Counted from the stretch's first letter, positions 1 to 7,873 are shown. The stretch: DNA of 13,330 nucleotides from an uncultured Prevotella sp. (GCA_937892695.1 CALBJK010000149.1:1-13330), one strand, 5' to 3'. The notes: generated by a model from the sequence alone, not told the origin. Translations and numbers: made by a program.

Positions 1-45
1 GGGGGCATTCCTATTTGACATTGGCATAATGCGGACATTCATAAA
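1..45 (+). repeat. Left copy of a long-distance inverted repeat
   Basis: Read on the plus strand, this stretch is the reverse complement of 13229-13273, matching at 43 of 45 positions (mismatches at 3 and 7). Positions 8-45 match without error. The match stops at position 46 but runs right up to position 1, so the repeat may continue to the left of the window. It lies just upstream of the first beta-barrel gene and codes for nothing recognisable. The identity is seen directly; what the repeat does is unknown. Confidence 0.9.
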
Positions 46-92
46 TTTAAAACTGTCTAATAACAGATTTGAAACAAACAATAACAGAAAAA

Positions 93-803
93 ATGAAGAA
101 AATATTTTTAGCAGCGTGTCTGTTCGTAACAACGCTTTCGGCCAATGCCCAGAGAGAAGTAGGAACGTTCTCTATCATTCCCCGACTGGGTGTCGACATT
201 GCCAATCTGAGCAATGAAGCCATCTATTACTCTGGTAATGCCGCGAGCATCGTCGATGAGAACAAAGGCAAATATAAAGCCGGACTGCGGGCAGGGGTCG
301 ATTTCGACTATCAGCTTCTACCCCAGGTGTCAGTTTCGGCCGGCGTGTTCTATTCTCAGCGCGGTTGCCGCTATTCTGACAATGAAATCCTTATTTCAGA
401 CAAAGACAACCGTTATTCGGGAATAAACGACTGGAACACCGACTTGCAATATCTCGATGTCCCAATCGTGGCAAACGTCTATCTGGCCAAGAACTTGGCA
501 TTTAAGGCCGGGGTGCAGTTTGGTTTTTCTCTTGGCGACGGTAACGTAGAGTACACCGAAACCGAGTTTGTAAAGAAAGAAGACGGCTCGAAGGAATATG
601 CCGAAAGTCAGAAACATAAGTTTGATGTAGCTACCAACAAACTCGACATTGCCATACCTGTAGGCTTTTCTTACGAGTATGACAATGTCATTCTTGATGC
701 CCGTTACAATTTCGGATTGTGCGATACGTTCAAAAAACCACTGAGCCAAGGTCAGAAGAACAAGTCGTTCACTGTCACGGTGGGTTATCGTTTCGCCCTG
801 TAA
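93..803 (+). CDS. Outer-membrane beta-barrel protein (PorT/OMP_b-brl type)
   Basis: This encodes a 236-residue secreted protein that probably sits in the outer membrane. The ATG at 93 is preferred over an in-frame TTG at 69 because it begins a clean signal peptide: MKK, a hydrophobic stretch to about residue 16, then a signal peptidase I site A-N-A|Q at 17-20. The mature part alternates hydrophobic and polar residues in short strands separated by charged loops, as expected for a beta-barrel. The segment LQYLDVPIVAN (118-128) resembles the YL-x-IP strand signature of the Bacteroidetes PorT-like barrel family. A loop at about 150-180 is rich in K and E and is probably exposed. The last residues are GYRFAL, so the chain ends in Leu and not the usual terminal Phe, although an F lies two residues earlier. 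No ligand or specific role can be read from the sequence. The gene stands alone and ends in a strong terminator. Confidence 0.85.
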   Translation: MKKIFLAACLFVTTLSANAQREVGTFSIIPRLGVDIANLSNEAIYYSGNAASIVDENKGKYKAGLRAGVDFDYQLLPQVSVSAGVFYSQRGCRYSDNEILISDKDNRYSGINDWNTDLQYLDVPIVANVYLAKNLAFKAGVQFGFSLGDGNVEYTETEFVKKEDGSKEYAESQKHKFDVATNKLDIAIPVGFSYEYDNVILDARYNFGLCDTFKKPLSQGQKNKSFTVTVGYRFAL

Positions 804-821
804 GGCAGGAAGGACACTTAT

Positions 822-858
822 AAAAAGGGCGTTTTCGCAATGCGAAAACGCCCTTTTT
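822..858. terminator. Perfect 37-nt palindrome, bidirectional terminator
   Basis: Two 18-nt arms (822-839 and 841-858) are exact reverse complements around a single central base. An A5 tract precedes the GC-rich stem and a T5 tract follows it, so the hairpin reads as an intrinsic terminator from either side. It begins 18 nt after the stop codon of the beta-barrel gene and probably ends that transcript. In RNA the innermost pairs would open to give a normal loop. Confidence 0.9.
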
Positions 859-918
859 ACAACTTTCTGATATTCAGTCGATTAAGGTCTGTGTCTGAAT
901 CTCAGATAAAAAATACAG

Positions 919-942
919 TTTGTTCTCAAATAGAATAATTCT
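919..942 (+). repeat. Diverged copy of the terminal CAAATAGAACAATCTTT-type repeat
   Basis: These 24 bases match 13208-13231 at 20 of 24 positions in the same orientation (TTTGTTC, then CAAATAGAA). They lie in the non-coding gap between two convergent genes. The match is short and A/T-rich, so chance similarity cannot be excluded. It is listed because the same motif occurs twice in the repeat-rich right end. Confidence 0.4.
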
Positions 943-976
943 GCTTTCTTGTTTTATGTCATATTGTAGATGAAAC

Positions 977-1007
977 AAAGGTATCGCCTTAATTGGACGA
1001 TACCTTT
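977..1007 (-). terminator. typA terminator hairpin
   Basis: A 10-bp stem (977-986 with 998-1007, AAAGGTATCG/CGATACCTTT) closes an 11-nt loop. On the minus strand it starts about 70 nt past the typA stop and is followed by a T-rich run (TTTGTTTC), consistent with an intrinsic terminator for typA. On the plus strand it also ends in TTTT, so it may act in both directions as a backstop between the two convergent genes. Confidence 0.75.
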
Positions 1008-1075
1008 TCTTGTTATGTTACAGGGATTGTGGTGTTCTGAAACGAATATTTCAGAGCATCCGTTATCCTTCGGTC

Positions 1076-2878
1076 TTACTCCTTGTTGGCACGTTTGCGC
1101 TCGTTGTGATCGAGGATAATCTTACGCATACGTATGCTCTTGGGTGTCACTTCGACAAGCTCGTCACCCTTGATGTATTCGAGACATTCCTCCAGGCTCA
1201 TCACGGTCTTAGGTATCACGCGGGCCTTCTCGTCAGATCCGCTGGCACGAACGTTGGTGAGCTGTTTTGCCTTGGTGACGTTGACGACGAGGTCGTTGTC
1301 GTGGACATGTTCGCCTACCACTTCGCCTCCGTACACCTCTTCGCCCGGGTCTATGAAGAACTTGCCGCGATCCTGCAGTTTGTCGATGGAGTAGGCGTAG
1401 GCCGTACCTGTCTCCATGGCTATCATCGAACCGTTCATGCGGCGTACTATTTCGCCTTTATAGGGCTGGTATTCCTTGAAGACGTGAGCCATGATGGCTT
1501 CGCCCTGGCTGGCTGTGAGCACGTTGGTACGCAGACCGATGATACCGCGTGAAGGAATGTCGAACACGATGTTGACCCGGTCGCCCTGGCTTTCCATCGA
1601 GGTCATTTCGCCCTTGCGGCGTGTCACCATATCAATCATCTTTGATCCGAATTCCTCGGGGACGTTGATGGTGAGTTCCTCGATGGGCTCGCATTTCTTG
1701 CCGTCTATTTCCTTGTAGATTACCTGTGGCTGGCCTACCTGCAGCTCATAGCCCTCGCGGCGCATTGTCTCGATGAGCACGGAGAGGTGTAGCACACCAC
1801 GTCCGCTGACAATCCATTTGTCGGTGGTGTCCTCGAAAGGTCTTACGCGTAGGGCGAGGTTCTTTTCCAGTTCTTTCTGCAGACGGTCGTTGATGTGACG
1901 TGAGGTGACAAACTTGCCTTCGCGTCCGAAGAACGGCGAGTCGTTGATGGTGAAGAGCATGCTCATTGTAGGCTCGTCGATAGCGATAGGAGGCAGCGGC
2001 TCAGGGTTCTCAAAGTCGCAGATGGTGTCGCCTATCTCGAAACGTTCCAGTCCGATTACGGCGCAGATGTCGCCGCTGTCCACGTGGTCGGTCTTCTTGT
2101 GGCCCATACCTTCAAAGGTGTGCAGCTCCTTGATTTTTGTCTTCTCCTGTGTTCCGTCACGATGGCAGATGGTTATGTTCATGCCGTCGCGGAGCGTGCC
2201 GCGATGTACGCGTCCTACTGCTATACGGCCTGTGTAGCTCGAATAGTCGAGCGAGGTGATGAGCATCTGGGGTGTTCCTTCGAGATGCTTCGGAGCAGGA
2301 ATTACTTCTACAATCTTGTCGAGCAGATAGTCGATGTTGTCTGTAGGTTTCTTCCAGTCTTCAGCCATCCATCCGTTCTTGGCCGAGCCATATACTACGG
2401 GGAAGTCGAGCTGATCCTCGGTAGCGTTGAGCGAGAACATCAGGTCGAACACCATTTCGTACACTTCCTCGGGGCGGCAGTTGGGCTTGTCCACCTTGTT
2501 GACCACGACGATAGGCTTCAGTCCTATCTTCAGAGCCTTCTGCAGCACGAATCTGGTCTGTGGCATCGGTCCCTCAAAAGCGTCGACGAGCAGGATACAT
2601 CCGTCGGCCATGTTGAGCACACGCTCTACCTCGCCGCCGAAGTCGGAGTGTCCCGGAGTGTCGATTATGTTGATTTTTGTACCTTTCCAGTTTATCGATA
2701 CGTTCTTAGAGAGAATTGTTATCCCGCGCTCACGTTCCAAGTCGTTAGAGTCGAGCACCTGGCCGCTATTGTCCTGTCCGTCACGGAACAGCTTGCCGGC
2801 CAACATCATTTTGTCCACCAGTGTCGTCTTTCCGTGATCGACGTGGGCAATAATCGCAATGTTTCTTATGTCCTGCAT
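1076..2878 (-). CDS. typA: Ribosome-associated GTPase TypA/BipA
   Basis: TypA/BipA is a translational GTPase related to EF-G and LepA. It binds the ribosome and is linked to 50S assembly and to growth under stress or cold. The 600-residue product has the usual family length. GTPase motifs are all visible: G1 AHVDHGKT (11-18), G2 region RERGITI (49-55), G3 DTPGH (73-77), G4 NKVD (127-130) and G5 SAK (165-167). Domain II follows (about 200-295). The EF-G-like and TypA-specific C-terminal parts hold the conserved stretches GRGVLHL, PSRGIIGLR and the MNGSMI...TGTAYAYS region. The C-terminus is rich in K and R, which fits RNA contact. The ATG at 2878 sits directly ahead of the G domain with no spare N-terminal sequence. 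The gene is divergent from rpsO across a 261-bp gap and has its own promoter and terminator, so it appears monocistronic. Confidence 0.97.
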   Translation of the reverse strand: MQDIRNIAIIAHVDHGKTTLVDKMMLAGKLFRDGQDNSGQVLDSNDLERERGITILSKNVSINWKGTKINIIDTPGHSDFGGEVERVLNMADGCILLVDAFEGPMPQTRFVLQKALKIGLKPIVVVNKVDKPNCRPEEVYEMVFDLMFSLNATEDQLDFPVVYGSAKNGWMAEDWKKPTDNIDYLLDKIVEVIPAPKHLEGTPQMLITSLDYSSYTGRIAVGRVHRGTLRDGMNITICHRDGTQEKTKIKELHTFEGMGHKKTDHVDSGDICAVIGLERFEIGDTICDFENPEPLPPIAIDEPTMSMLFTINDSPFFGREGKFVTSRHINDRLQKELEKNLALRVRPFEDTTDKWIVSGRGVLHLSVLIETMRREGYELQVGQPQVIYKEIDGKKCEPIEELTINVPEEFGSKMIDMVTRRKGEMTSMESQGDRVNIVFDIPSRGIIGLRTNVLTASQGEAIMAHVFKEYQPYKGEIVRRMNGSMIAMETGTAYAYSIDKLQDRGKFFIDPGEEVYGGEVVGEHVHDNDLVVNVTKAKQLTNVRASGSDEKARVIPKTVMSLEECLEYIKGDELVEVTPKSIRMRKIILDHNERKRANKE

Positions 2879-2900
2879 AATTTACCTTAAAATATCAGTG

Positions 2901-2933
2901 CAAAATTAATACTTTTTATCCACACAGACACAA
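2901..2933 (-). promoter_or_regulatory. Predicted typA promoter (Bacteroidetes sigma-70 type)
   Basis: On the minus strand, TAATTTTG (complement of 2901-2908) fits the Bacteroidetes -7 consensus TAnnTTTG exactly. A TTG (complement of 2931-2933) lies 22 bases upstream, near the expected -33 position. Transcription would start around 2894, giving a leader of about 15 nt before the typA ATG. Confidence 0.6.
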
Positions 2934-3085
2934 CCGTAATCTATAAAATCGGTTAAATGAAGTGTTTGGCTTACATTATATTATTATAATGACAATTGAA
3001 ATGTTTTTCGGATGTGAAAATGTAAAAACAAGTTAATAGCCGACCGATTTTTGAATTGTATGTCATCAGTTAGATTAAAAATGAG

Positions 3086-3093
3086 TAACTTTG
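3086..3093 (+). promoter_or_regulatory. Predicted rpsO promoter -7 element
   Basis: TAACTTTG matches TAnnTTTG exactly and lies 46 bases upstream of the rpsO ATG, giving a leader of about 40 nt. No clear TTTG is visible at the usual -33 spacing; the nearest TTG (3056-3058) is 27 bases away. The intergenic DNA just upstream also has a small AT-rich inverted repeat (2974-2991, 7-bp arms) of unknown meaning. Confidence 0.55.
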
Positions 3094-3139
3094 CAGTCGC
3101 ATTTTGCAAATCATATTAATATTAACAACAAAAAGTTCT

Positions 3140-3409
3140 ATGTATTTAGACAAAGCAAAAAAACAAGAGATCTTTGGACAGTACGGAAAGTCTAACTCTG
3201 ATACTGGTTCTGCTGAGAGCCAGATAGCATTGTTCTCATACCGTATTTCCCATCTGACGGAACATCTGAAGCAGAACCGTAAAGATCATACTACTGCCCG
3301 TTCGCTGACTAAGCTTGTCGGCAAACGCCGTGCTCTGCTCGACTATCTGTACGACCGCGATGTCAATCGCTATCGTGCTATTGTCAAGGCTCTTGGCCTC
3401 CGCAGATAA
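3140..3409 (+). CDS. rpsO: 30S ribosomal protein bS15
   Basis: bS15 binds the central domain of 16S rRNA early in 30S assembly and helps form the B4 bridge to the 50S subunit. The product is 89 residues, the standard length, and begins MYLDKAKKQEIF. Family landmarks are visible in order: the DTGSAESQIALFSYRI helix region (about 20-35), the conserved H-L-x-E-H-L-K segment (about 38-44), the KDHTTARSLTKLVGKRRALLDYL core (about 48-70) and a C-terminal YRAIVKALGLRR. An in-frame TTG at 3104 would add 12 residues unlike any bS15, so the ATG at 3140 is chosen. The gene stands alone between its own promoter and terminator. The leader of about 40 nt leaves little room for a complex autoregulatory fold. 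Confidence 0.98.
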   Translation: MYLDKAKKQEIFGQYGKSNSDTGSAESQIALFSYRISHLTEHLKQNRKDHTTARSLTKLVGKRRALLDYLYDRDVNRYRAIVKALGLRR

Positions 3410-3445
3410 GCGCGCAGTGCAGTAGTTGCATTTAGCTTCAAAAAC

Positions 3446-3486
3446 AAAATCCGGAATTTCAATTATTGAGTGTTCCGGATTTTTTT
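3446..3486 (+). terminator. rpsO intrinsic terminator
   Basis: An 11-bp stem (3446-3456 with 3473-3483, AAAATCCGGAA/TTCCGGATTTT) closes a 16-nt loop and runs into seven T residues (3480-3486). It lies 37 nt after the rpsO stop and has the classic Rho-independent layout. Confidence 0.85.
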
Positions 3487-3611
3487 GTGCCATGTCTTAA
3501 CCTTTTGAAGTATGTTTGACGAACCTGTGTAGTCAGTGACGGGTGGCGCGATTTAGGTTAAAGACTTATAAAAACAACGTGTCATATTTTTATAAATAAC
3601 GACATTTTTGG

Positions 3612-3619
3612 TAATTTTG
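3612..3619 (+). promoter_or_regulatory. Predicted promoter -7 element of the efflux gene
   Basis: TAATTTTG matches TAnnTTTG exactly. A T-run (3587-3591) sits at about the -33 position but lacks the final G. Transcription would begin near 3626. That favours the ATG at 3667 as start codon over a GTG at 3634, which would have almost no leader. The bases after the element (CAGCC) also follow the -7 box of the beta-barrel gene at 7975. Confidence 0.55.
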
Positions 3620-3666
3620 CAGCCAGGAACAGAGTGGTATTGTTCCTTAGATATCCAATAGTCAAA

Positions 3667-4863
3667 ATGAACACAATAAAGAAGATACACGTTTTTGTGC
3701 CTGTAACGTTAGGTATGTTGACCGCCTTCGGTCCGTTTGTAACCGATTTTTATCTTCCGGTACTCCCTGAAATGAAAGAGTACTTCACCACCTCTCCTTC
3801 GCTCGTTTCTATGAGTCTGACTGCAGGGATGATAGGTCTGGCAGCAGGACAAATATTGATAGGCCCTCTTACTGACAAATACGGACGAAAACATATTCTC
3901 ACATTCACGATGCTGCTGTTTGCCATAGCTTCAGTTGCCTGTATCTTCGCTCCAGACATATTCACGTTCAATGCCATGAGAGTGTTGCAAGGGCTTGCCG
4001 GTGCCGGGGGAATTGTAATATCGAAGAGCATGGCCACCGACATGTACTCAGGACGAGACCTTGCTCATTTTATGGGAGTGTTGGCTGCTATCAACGGAAT
4101 CGCCCCTGTCTTTGCACCGATTGTGGGCGGCATGATGGCAAGCTTTGCGTCGTGGCAGGGCGTGTTCTGCCTGATGCTGGCCATTGGGCTGATTCTTATG
4201 GTGTGCTCAATGTTCCTTCGCGAGACCCTACCGTACGAACAACGCAAGAATGGCAGCATAGCTCATGTGTACGGTAATCTGTTCCGTGTGTTCCGTAATC
4301 CGGTCTTCTCGCTCAGCGTGTTCGCGATGATGGCAAGTTTCTTCACCTTCTTCGCTTATATTGCATCGTCGCCGTTTGTCCTTCAGAACATATATGGAAT
4401 GTCGCCGTTCATATTCAGTTTGTGTTTCAGTGCCAACGCGTTGATGATAGCCGTAGGCTCGGCTATAGGTTCGGCCATACGTCGCCAGAACCGCGCTTTG
4501 GCTAACGGTGCTGCCATAATGATGGCAGCGTCGGTGCTCGTGGCGGCTTGTCTGGCCATGCGGTCGTCTATCTATCTGCTCATGGCTTCGTACATGTGCA
4601 TGATGGTAGGATTCGGAATCATGCAGCCCGTCACTACCTCCATCGCTCTTGACAGCGAGAGACACAACGCCGGGGCAGCCAGTGCCATCTTCGGTGCTGC
4701 CTGTTTTGTGGGAGGCTCGCTGTCGAGTCCGCTTGTATCTTTGGGCGAAATAACTGTTACTTCGGGCTTGATAATGATTGCCGGAGGAACGGTTTGCGCG
4801 GTGTTCACAGTCATGCTTTGTCTTAAGATAAGTAAAGCCAAAGTCCGGACGAGAAAACGTTAA
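3667..4863 (+). CDS. Bcr/CflA-family multidrug efflux transporter (MFS)
   Basis: This is a 398-residue inner-membrane proton antiporter of the major facilitator superfamily, predicted to export drugs or toxic small molecules. The composition fits 12 transmembrane helices. Helix 1 carries TDFYLPVLP (26-34), the Bcr/CflA hallmark of an Asp followed by YLP. The loop between helices 2 and 3 has MFS motif A, GPLTDKYGRK (66-75). Motif B, RVLQGLAGAGG, is at 105-115, with its Arg at 105. A motif C-like APIVGG (150-155) lies in helix 5 and marks antiporters. A short basic tail (KAKVRTRKR) ends the protein in the cytoplasm. The substrate cannot be predicted: family members export bicyclomycin, chloramphenicol, sulfonamides, nucleosides or cysteine. 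The gene appears to be transcribed alone from its own promoter. Confidence 0.9.
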   Translation: MNTIKKIHVFVPVTLGMLTAFGPFVTDFYLPVLPEMKEYFTTSPSLVSMSLTAGMIGLAAGQILIGPLTDKYGRKHILTFTMLLFAIASVACIFAPDIFTFNAMRVLQGLAGAGGIVISKSMATDMYSGRDLAHFMGVLAAINGIAPVFAPIVGGMMASFASWQGVFCLMLAIGLILMVCSMFLRETLPYEQRKNGSIAHVYGNLFRVFRNPVFSLSVFAMMASFFTFFAYIASSPFVLQNIYGMSPFIFSLCFSANALMIAVGSAIGSAIRRQNRALANGAAIMMAASVLVAACLAMRSSIYLLMASYMCMMVGFGIMQPVTTSIALDSERHNAGAASAIFGAACFVGGSLSSPLVSLGEITVTSGLIMIAGGTVCAVFTVMLCLKISKAKVRTRKR

Positions 4864-5062
4864 ACATCCACAACCGACGAGATTCAGTAAACAACGATTT
4901 AAAATGTTCTGCCTAACGAATGTATTCTTGACATAGTTTCGTGTTGTCTTTGGTTTGCATTTGAAAAGTAAGGCCTGACGAATGATTGAACCACATCTTT
5001 TCAACCCGTACAATCTTTTGCTACAGACATACTGCGGCAAGTTGGAATTCATATTTGCAAAA

Positions 5063-5155
5063 TATTAGTGTCCGCCGCCATCGTGGTGGACGCATTGTAA
5101 CATAATTAAAAGCCATACCAATGCCTTGAAAAAGGACTCTTGATATGGCTTTTTT
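5063..5155 (+). ncRNA. Possible small RNA between convergent genes
   Basis: Two structured elements follow each other on the plus strand. The first is a 9-bp hairpin (5070-5078 with 5083-5091) with a CATC tetraloop; two of its pairs are G-U, so it is stable as plus-strand RNA but interrupted on the minus strand. The second is a 10-bp terminator stem ending in T6 (5108-5155). CATATTTG at 5050-5057 is one base from the TAnnTTTG consensus and could start an RNA near 5063. There is no clear -33 element. An equally simple reading is that this is just the long 3' tail of the efflux-gene mRNA. Confidence 0.25.
5108..5155. terminator. Shared terminator of the convergent efflux and murF-alr transcripts
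   Basis: A 10-bp stem (5108-5117, AAAAGCCATA, with 5144-5153) encloses a loop that has its own small stem (CCTT...AAGG). T6 follows on the plus strand. On the minus strand the stem ends in TTTTAATT, so it can also stop murF-alr transcripts, about 110 nt after that gene's stop. It lies 245 nt beyond the efflux stop codon. Confidence 0.7.
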
Positions 5156-5265
5156 GCTTTAATTGATTGTATTAAGCTTCAGCTTTGTTATTCGGCTGAA
5201 TTATTCATGTTACATCTTCTTTGTCCTGCTTTTCAGTTTGTGTCAGAACTTGAACCCTCTTATCG

Positions 5266-7740
5266 TCAATCCTGGAAATATACTCTCTTCACGCGTCCGC
5301 TGACGGTTGTCAGTACTTCGTAAGGGATAGTGTCGAGGACATCGGAGAGAACCGTTACAGGCAGGTCGTCGCCGAAGATTTCAACCTTGTCGCCTTCTTT
5401 ACAATCGATGCCTGTGACATCAATCATTGCGACATCCATACATATGTTACCTACATATTCGGCACGTTTGCCGTTTACCAGACAGTAGCAGTGGCGGTTT
5501 CCGAGATGACGGTTCAGACCGTCGGCATAGCCGATAGGTATTGCGGCAATCACGCTGTCATGATCTATTTTGCCCTTTCGGCTGTAGCCCACCGTGTCGC
5601 CTGCAGGAACATTACGCATCTGCAATATCGTAGTCTTCAGTGTGCAGACATTGTTAATTATAGAATTGTCGCGTGGATTGATGCCGTAAAGTCCGAGACC
5701 AAGACGGCACATGTCGAGCTGTCGTTCCGGGAAATGTTCTATACCGGCGGAATTGTCGATGTGGCGTAGAATCTTATGCTCGAATGCTGCCTGTAGTTTG
5801 CGGCTGCCTTCATCGAACAGTTTGAACTGACGAGCTGAGAATTCGTCAAACGAATCAGAGTCGCTGCCTACGAAATGGGAGAATACCGAACGTGGAATGA
5901 TTGCATTCTGATGTTTCAGACGGTCAATCAGTTCGTCGATGTCTTTTTCCGGGTCAAAGCCGAGCCGGTGCATACCTGTGTCGAGCTTTATATGAACCGG
6001 GAAATTGTTTATCCCTTCCTTCTGGGCAGCTTTTACAAGGGCATCGAGCAGCCTGAAACTGTACACTTCTGGTTCGAGGTCATAGTCGAACATAGTCTTG
6101 AATGCGGTCATTTCCGGGTTCATTATCATTATGTTCGACGTTATTCCGTTATTGCGCAGTGTCACACCTTCGTCGGCTACAGCTACGGCCAGATAGTCGA
6201 CACGATGGTCTTGAAGTGTTTTTGCTACTTCCACCGAACCGGCTCCGTATGCGTCGGCCTTTATCATGCACACGAGTTTTGTCTGTGGCTTCATGAACGA
6301 ACGGTAGTGGTTGAGGTTGGCTACGAGTGCGCTGAGGTTCACTTCGAGGATTGTCTCATGCACTTTGCGTACCAGAAGTTCTGTCAGACGGTCGAAGCCG
6401 AAGCTGCGTGCTCCCTTGAGCAGGATAACCTCGTTGCGCAACGACTCGAACACTTCGCTATGGATGAACGATACGCAGTCGTGGAAGAAGAACTTCTCAC
6501 CTATGGCTATTTCGTCGGCATTAGCCATAATCTTCGGTCCGATACCGATAAATTTGTCAACACCGCGCTTGTATGCCAGAGCCGAAACCTCTTTGTACAG
6601 CTCTCTGTCGCTTTCTCCGCTTTGATAGATGTCGCTCAGAATGAGTGTACGTTTGCGTCCTTTATGGTCTGGGCGGCGGTTCATGAAGTCGAGAGCTATG
6701 TCGAGCGAATTTATGTCGGAGTTATATGAATCGTTTATCAGAGTGCATCCATGTTGTCCTTCTTTCACTTCCAACCGCATGGCCACAGGTTCCAGTTGGG
6801 ACATTCGTCTTTTGAGAATCTCCGGTGTCAGTCCGAGACGCAGGGCCACGACGGCGCACGTAATAGAATTGCTTATTGAGGCTTCGTCGATGAAAGGCAG
6901 CGAATATTCGCATTCTGTTCCTTTGTAAACGTAATGCACGGTCGATGTAAGGTCATTTTTCTTTGCCGATTTCACATAGAACTCAGCTGATGGGTCTTTC
7001 TCCGACCATGCGATCGTTTCGCCTTTATATTTAAGCTCGGCCACGCACTTGGCCACGACCTCTTCGTCCTTGCAATAGACGATGGTCTTTGAGTCGTGGA
7101 AAAGCAGCAGTTTCTCTTTGCATTTCTCCTCCATCGACGTGAAGTTTTCCTGATGGGCGTTGCCGAGGTTGGTCAGTACGCTGATGGTGGGTTGTATCAT
7201 ATCGCGCAGTGATGCCATCTCTCCCGGTTGGCTTATGCCTGCTTCGAACAGTCCTACTTGGGTGTGTTCGTTTATGAGCCACACCGAAAGTGGTACTCCG
7301 ATTTGCGAATTGTAGCTGCGTGGTGAACGTGTTACGGCCATTGAGTCAGACAGCAGTTGGTATAGCCATTCTTTCACGATGGTCTTGCCGTTGCTTCCAG
7401 TTATTCCCACGACAGGAATGTCAAATTCTTCGCGGTGTCTTTCGGCCAGACGCTGGAGTGCCACAAGGGTGTTCTCGACTTTCAGAAAATTAGATTTCGG
7501 GTAGTCAGTCTTCCAATTTCCTGGAACTGTATCGACGACAAAGTTGCGCACACCTCTGCGGTAGAGATCCTGGATGTAATTGTGTCCGTCGTTGCGTCCG
7601 GAGCGCAAAGCGAAGAACAAGGTCTCTTCTGCGAAGCACAGCGAACGGCTGTCTGTCAGCAGGAAGCCGATATTTGCATCACTTTCTCCGAATCGGTGCG
7701 CACCTACCAGAGTCGTTACTTTTTCGATAGTATAAGTCAT
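5266..7740 (-). CDS. murF-alr: Bifunctional MurF ligase / alanine racemase
   Basis: An 824-residue cytoplasmic fusion serving peptidoglycan synthesis. The N-terminal part (about 1-460) is MurF, which joins D-Ala-D-Ala to UDP-MurNAc-tripeptide using ATP. It shows the P-loop TGSNGKT (114-120), FEAGISQPGEM (165-175), NLGNAH (191-196), NDSYNSD (336-342) and LKGARSFGFD (441-450). The C-terminal part (about 464-824) is a PLP-dependent alanine racemase that makes D-Ala from L-Ala. Its PLP lysine is K494 in MIKADAYGAG. Other landmarks are H660 in HIDNSAG, R679 in CRLGLGLYG, the catalytic tyrosine Y719 in TVGYSRKG, and VGNICMD (763-769). Both halves keep their key residues, so both activities are expected. 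This fusion is known across Bacteroidetes. Transcription probably starts at the repeat-borne promoter at 7763, leaving a leader of only about 15 nt before the ATG at 7740. Confidence 0.97.
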   Translation of the reverse strand: MTYTIEKVTTLVGAHRFGESDANIGFLLTDSRSLCFAEETLFFALRSGRNDGHNYIQDLYRRGVRNFVVDTVPGNWKTDYPKSNFLKVENTLVALQRLAERHREEFDIPVVGITGSNGKTIVKEWLYQLLSDSMAVTRSPRSYNSQIGVPLSVWLINEHTQVGLFEAGISQPGEMASLRDMIQPTISVLTNLGNAHQENFTSMEEKCKEKLLLFHDSKTIVYCKDEEVVAKCVAELKYKGETIAWSEKDPSAEFYVKSAKKNDLTSTVHYVYKGTECEYSLPFIDEASISNSITCAVVALRLGLTPEILKRRMSQLEPVAMRLEVKEGQHGCTLINDSYNSDINSLDIALDFMNRRPDHKGRKRTLILSDIYQSGESDRELYKEVSALAYKRGVDKFIGIGPKIMANADEIAIGEKFFFHDCVSFIHSEVFESLRNEVILLKGARSFGFDRLTELLVRKVHETILEVNLSALVANLNHYRSFMKPQTKLVCMIKADAYGAGSVEVAKTLQDHRVDYLAVAVADEGVTLRNNGITSNIMIMNPEMTAFKTMFDYDLEPEVYSFRLLDALVKAAQKEGINNFPVHIKLDTGMHRLGFDPEKDIDELIDRLKHQNAIIPRSVFSHFVGSDSDSFDEFSARQFKLFDEGSRKLQAAFEHKILRHIDNSAGIEHFPERQLDMCRLGLGLYGINPRDNSIINNVCTLKTTILQMRNVPAGDTVGYSRKGKIDHDSVIAAIPIGYADGLNRHLGNRHCYCLVNGKRAEYVGNICMDVAMIDVTGIDCKEGDKVEIFGDDLPVTVLSDVLDTIPYEVLTTVSGRVKRVYFQD

Positions 7741-7761
7741 TTCAGATGTCTTTTATCAGTT

Positions 7762-7815
7762 GCAAAGTTACACCAAAAGAGTGGAATACAAAACAAATTC
7801 ATTCGTTTTTATTCC
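7762..7815 (-). promoter_or_regulatory. Repeat-borne promoter of murF-alr
   Basis: On the minus strand, TAACTTTG (complement of 7763-7770) fits TAnnTTTG exactly. TTTG boxes lie 18 bases (7789-7792) and 23 bases (7794-7797) upstream. The whole 54-base stretch is a diverged copy of the repeats at 12812-12869 and 12889-12943, differing by scattered substitutions and one indel. The same promoter-bearing sequence therefore drives both murF-alr and aroB. Transcription would start near 7756. Confidence 0.7.
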
Positions 7816-7873
7816 TGAGCTTAGCATGGTTTTGGCTAAAATGCGCAGATTTGAAACGAAAGCTGTAAATATA

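Larger units (their letters stand above)
4864..5265. other. 402-bp non-coding gap between efflux gene and murF-alr
   Basis: No convincing gene lies here. Positions 4864-5049 show nothing recognisable. The 5050-5155 part contains an imperfect -7-like box, a GU-containing hairpin and a terminator (see those entries). Positions 5156-5265 contain only a weak 6-bp stem (5178-5183 with 5195-5200). The two flanking genes converge, so both transcripts must end in this gap. Confidence 0.7.

Noticed and set aside
64..71. CAGATTTG as a promoter for the first beta-barrel gene
   Set aside because: Matches TAnnTTTG imperfectly, lacks a -33 box at the right distance and would leave a leader of only about 15 nt. 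The true promoter is not evident.
1010..2890. Long plus-strand open frames opposite typA (1010-1552, 2084-2890)
   Set aside because: They mirror the conserved typA gene, lack protein-like motifs and have no promoter. High-GC third positions of typA keep the antisense frame open.
2945..3051. 9-bp inverted repeat AAAATCGGT ... ACCGATTTT between typA and rpsO
   Set aside because: The arms are about 90 bp apart and A/T-rich. A match of this length is plausible by chance.
4228..5052. 274-codon minus-strand frame across the end of the efflux gene
   Set aside because: Mostly antisense to the transporter, with low-complexity composition rich in H, R and T. No recognisable domain or start context.
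5875..6729. 284-codon plus-strand frame inside murF-alr
   Set aside because: Fully antisense to a gene with clear catalytic motifs; the composition is typical of a shadow frame.
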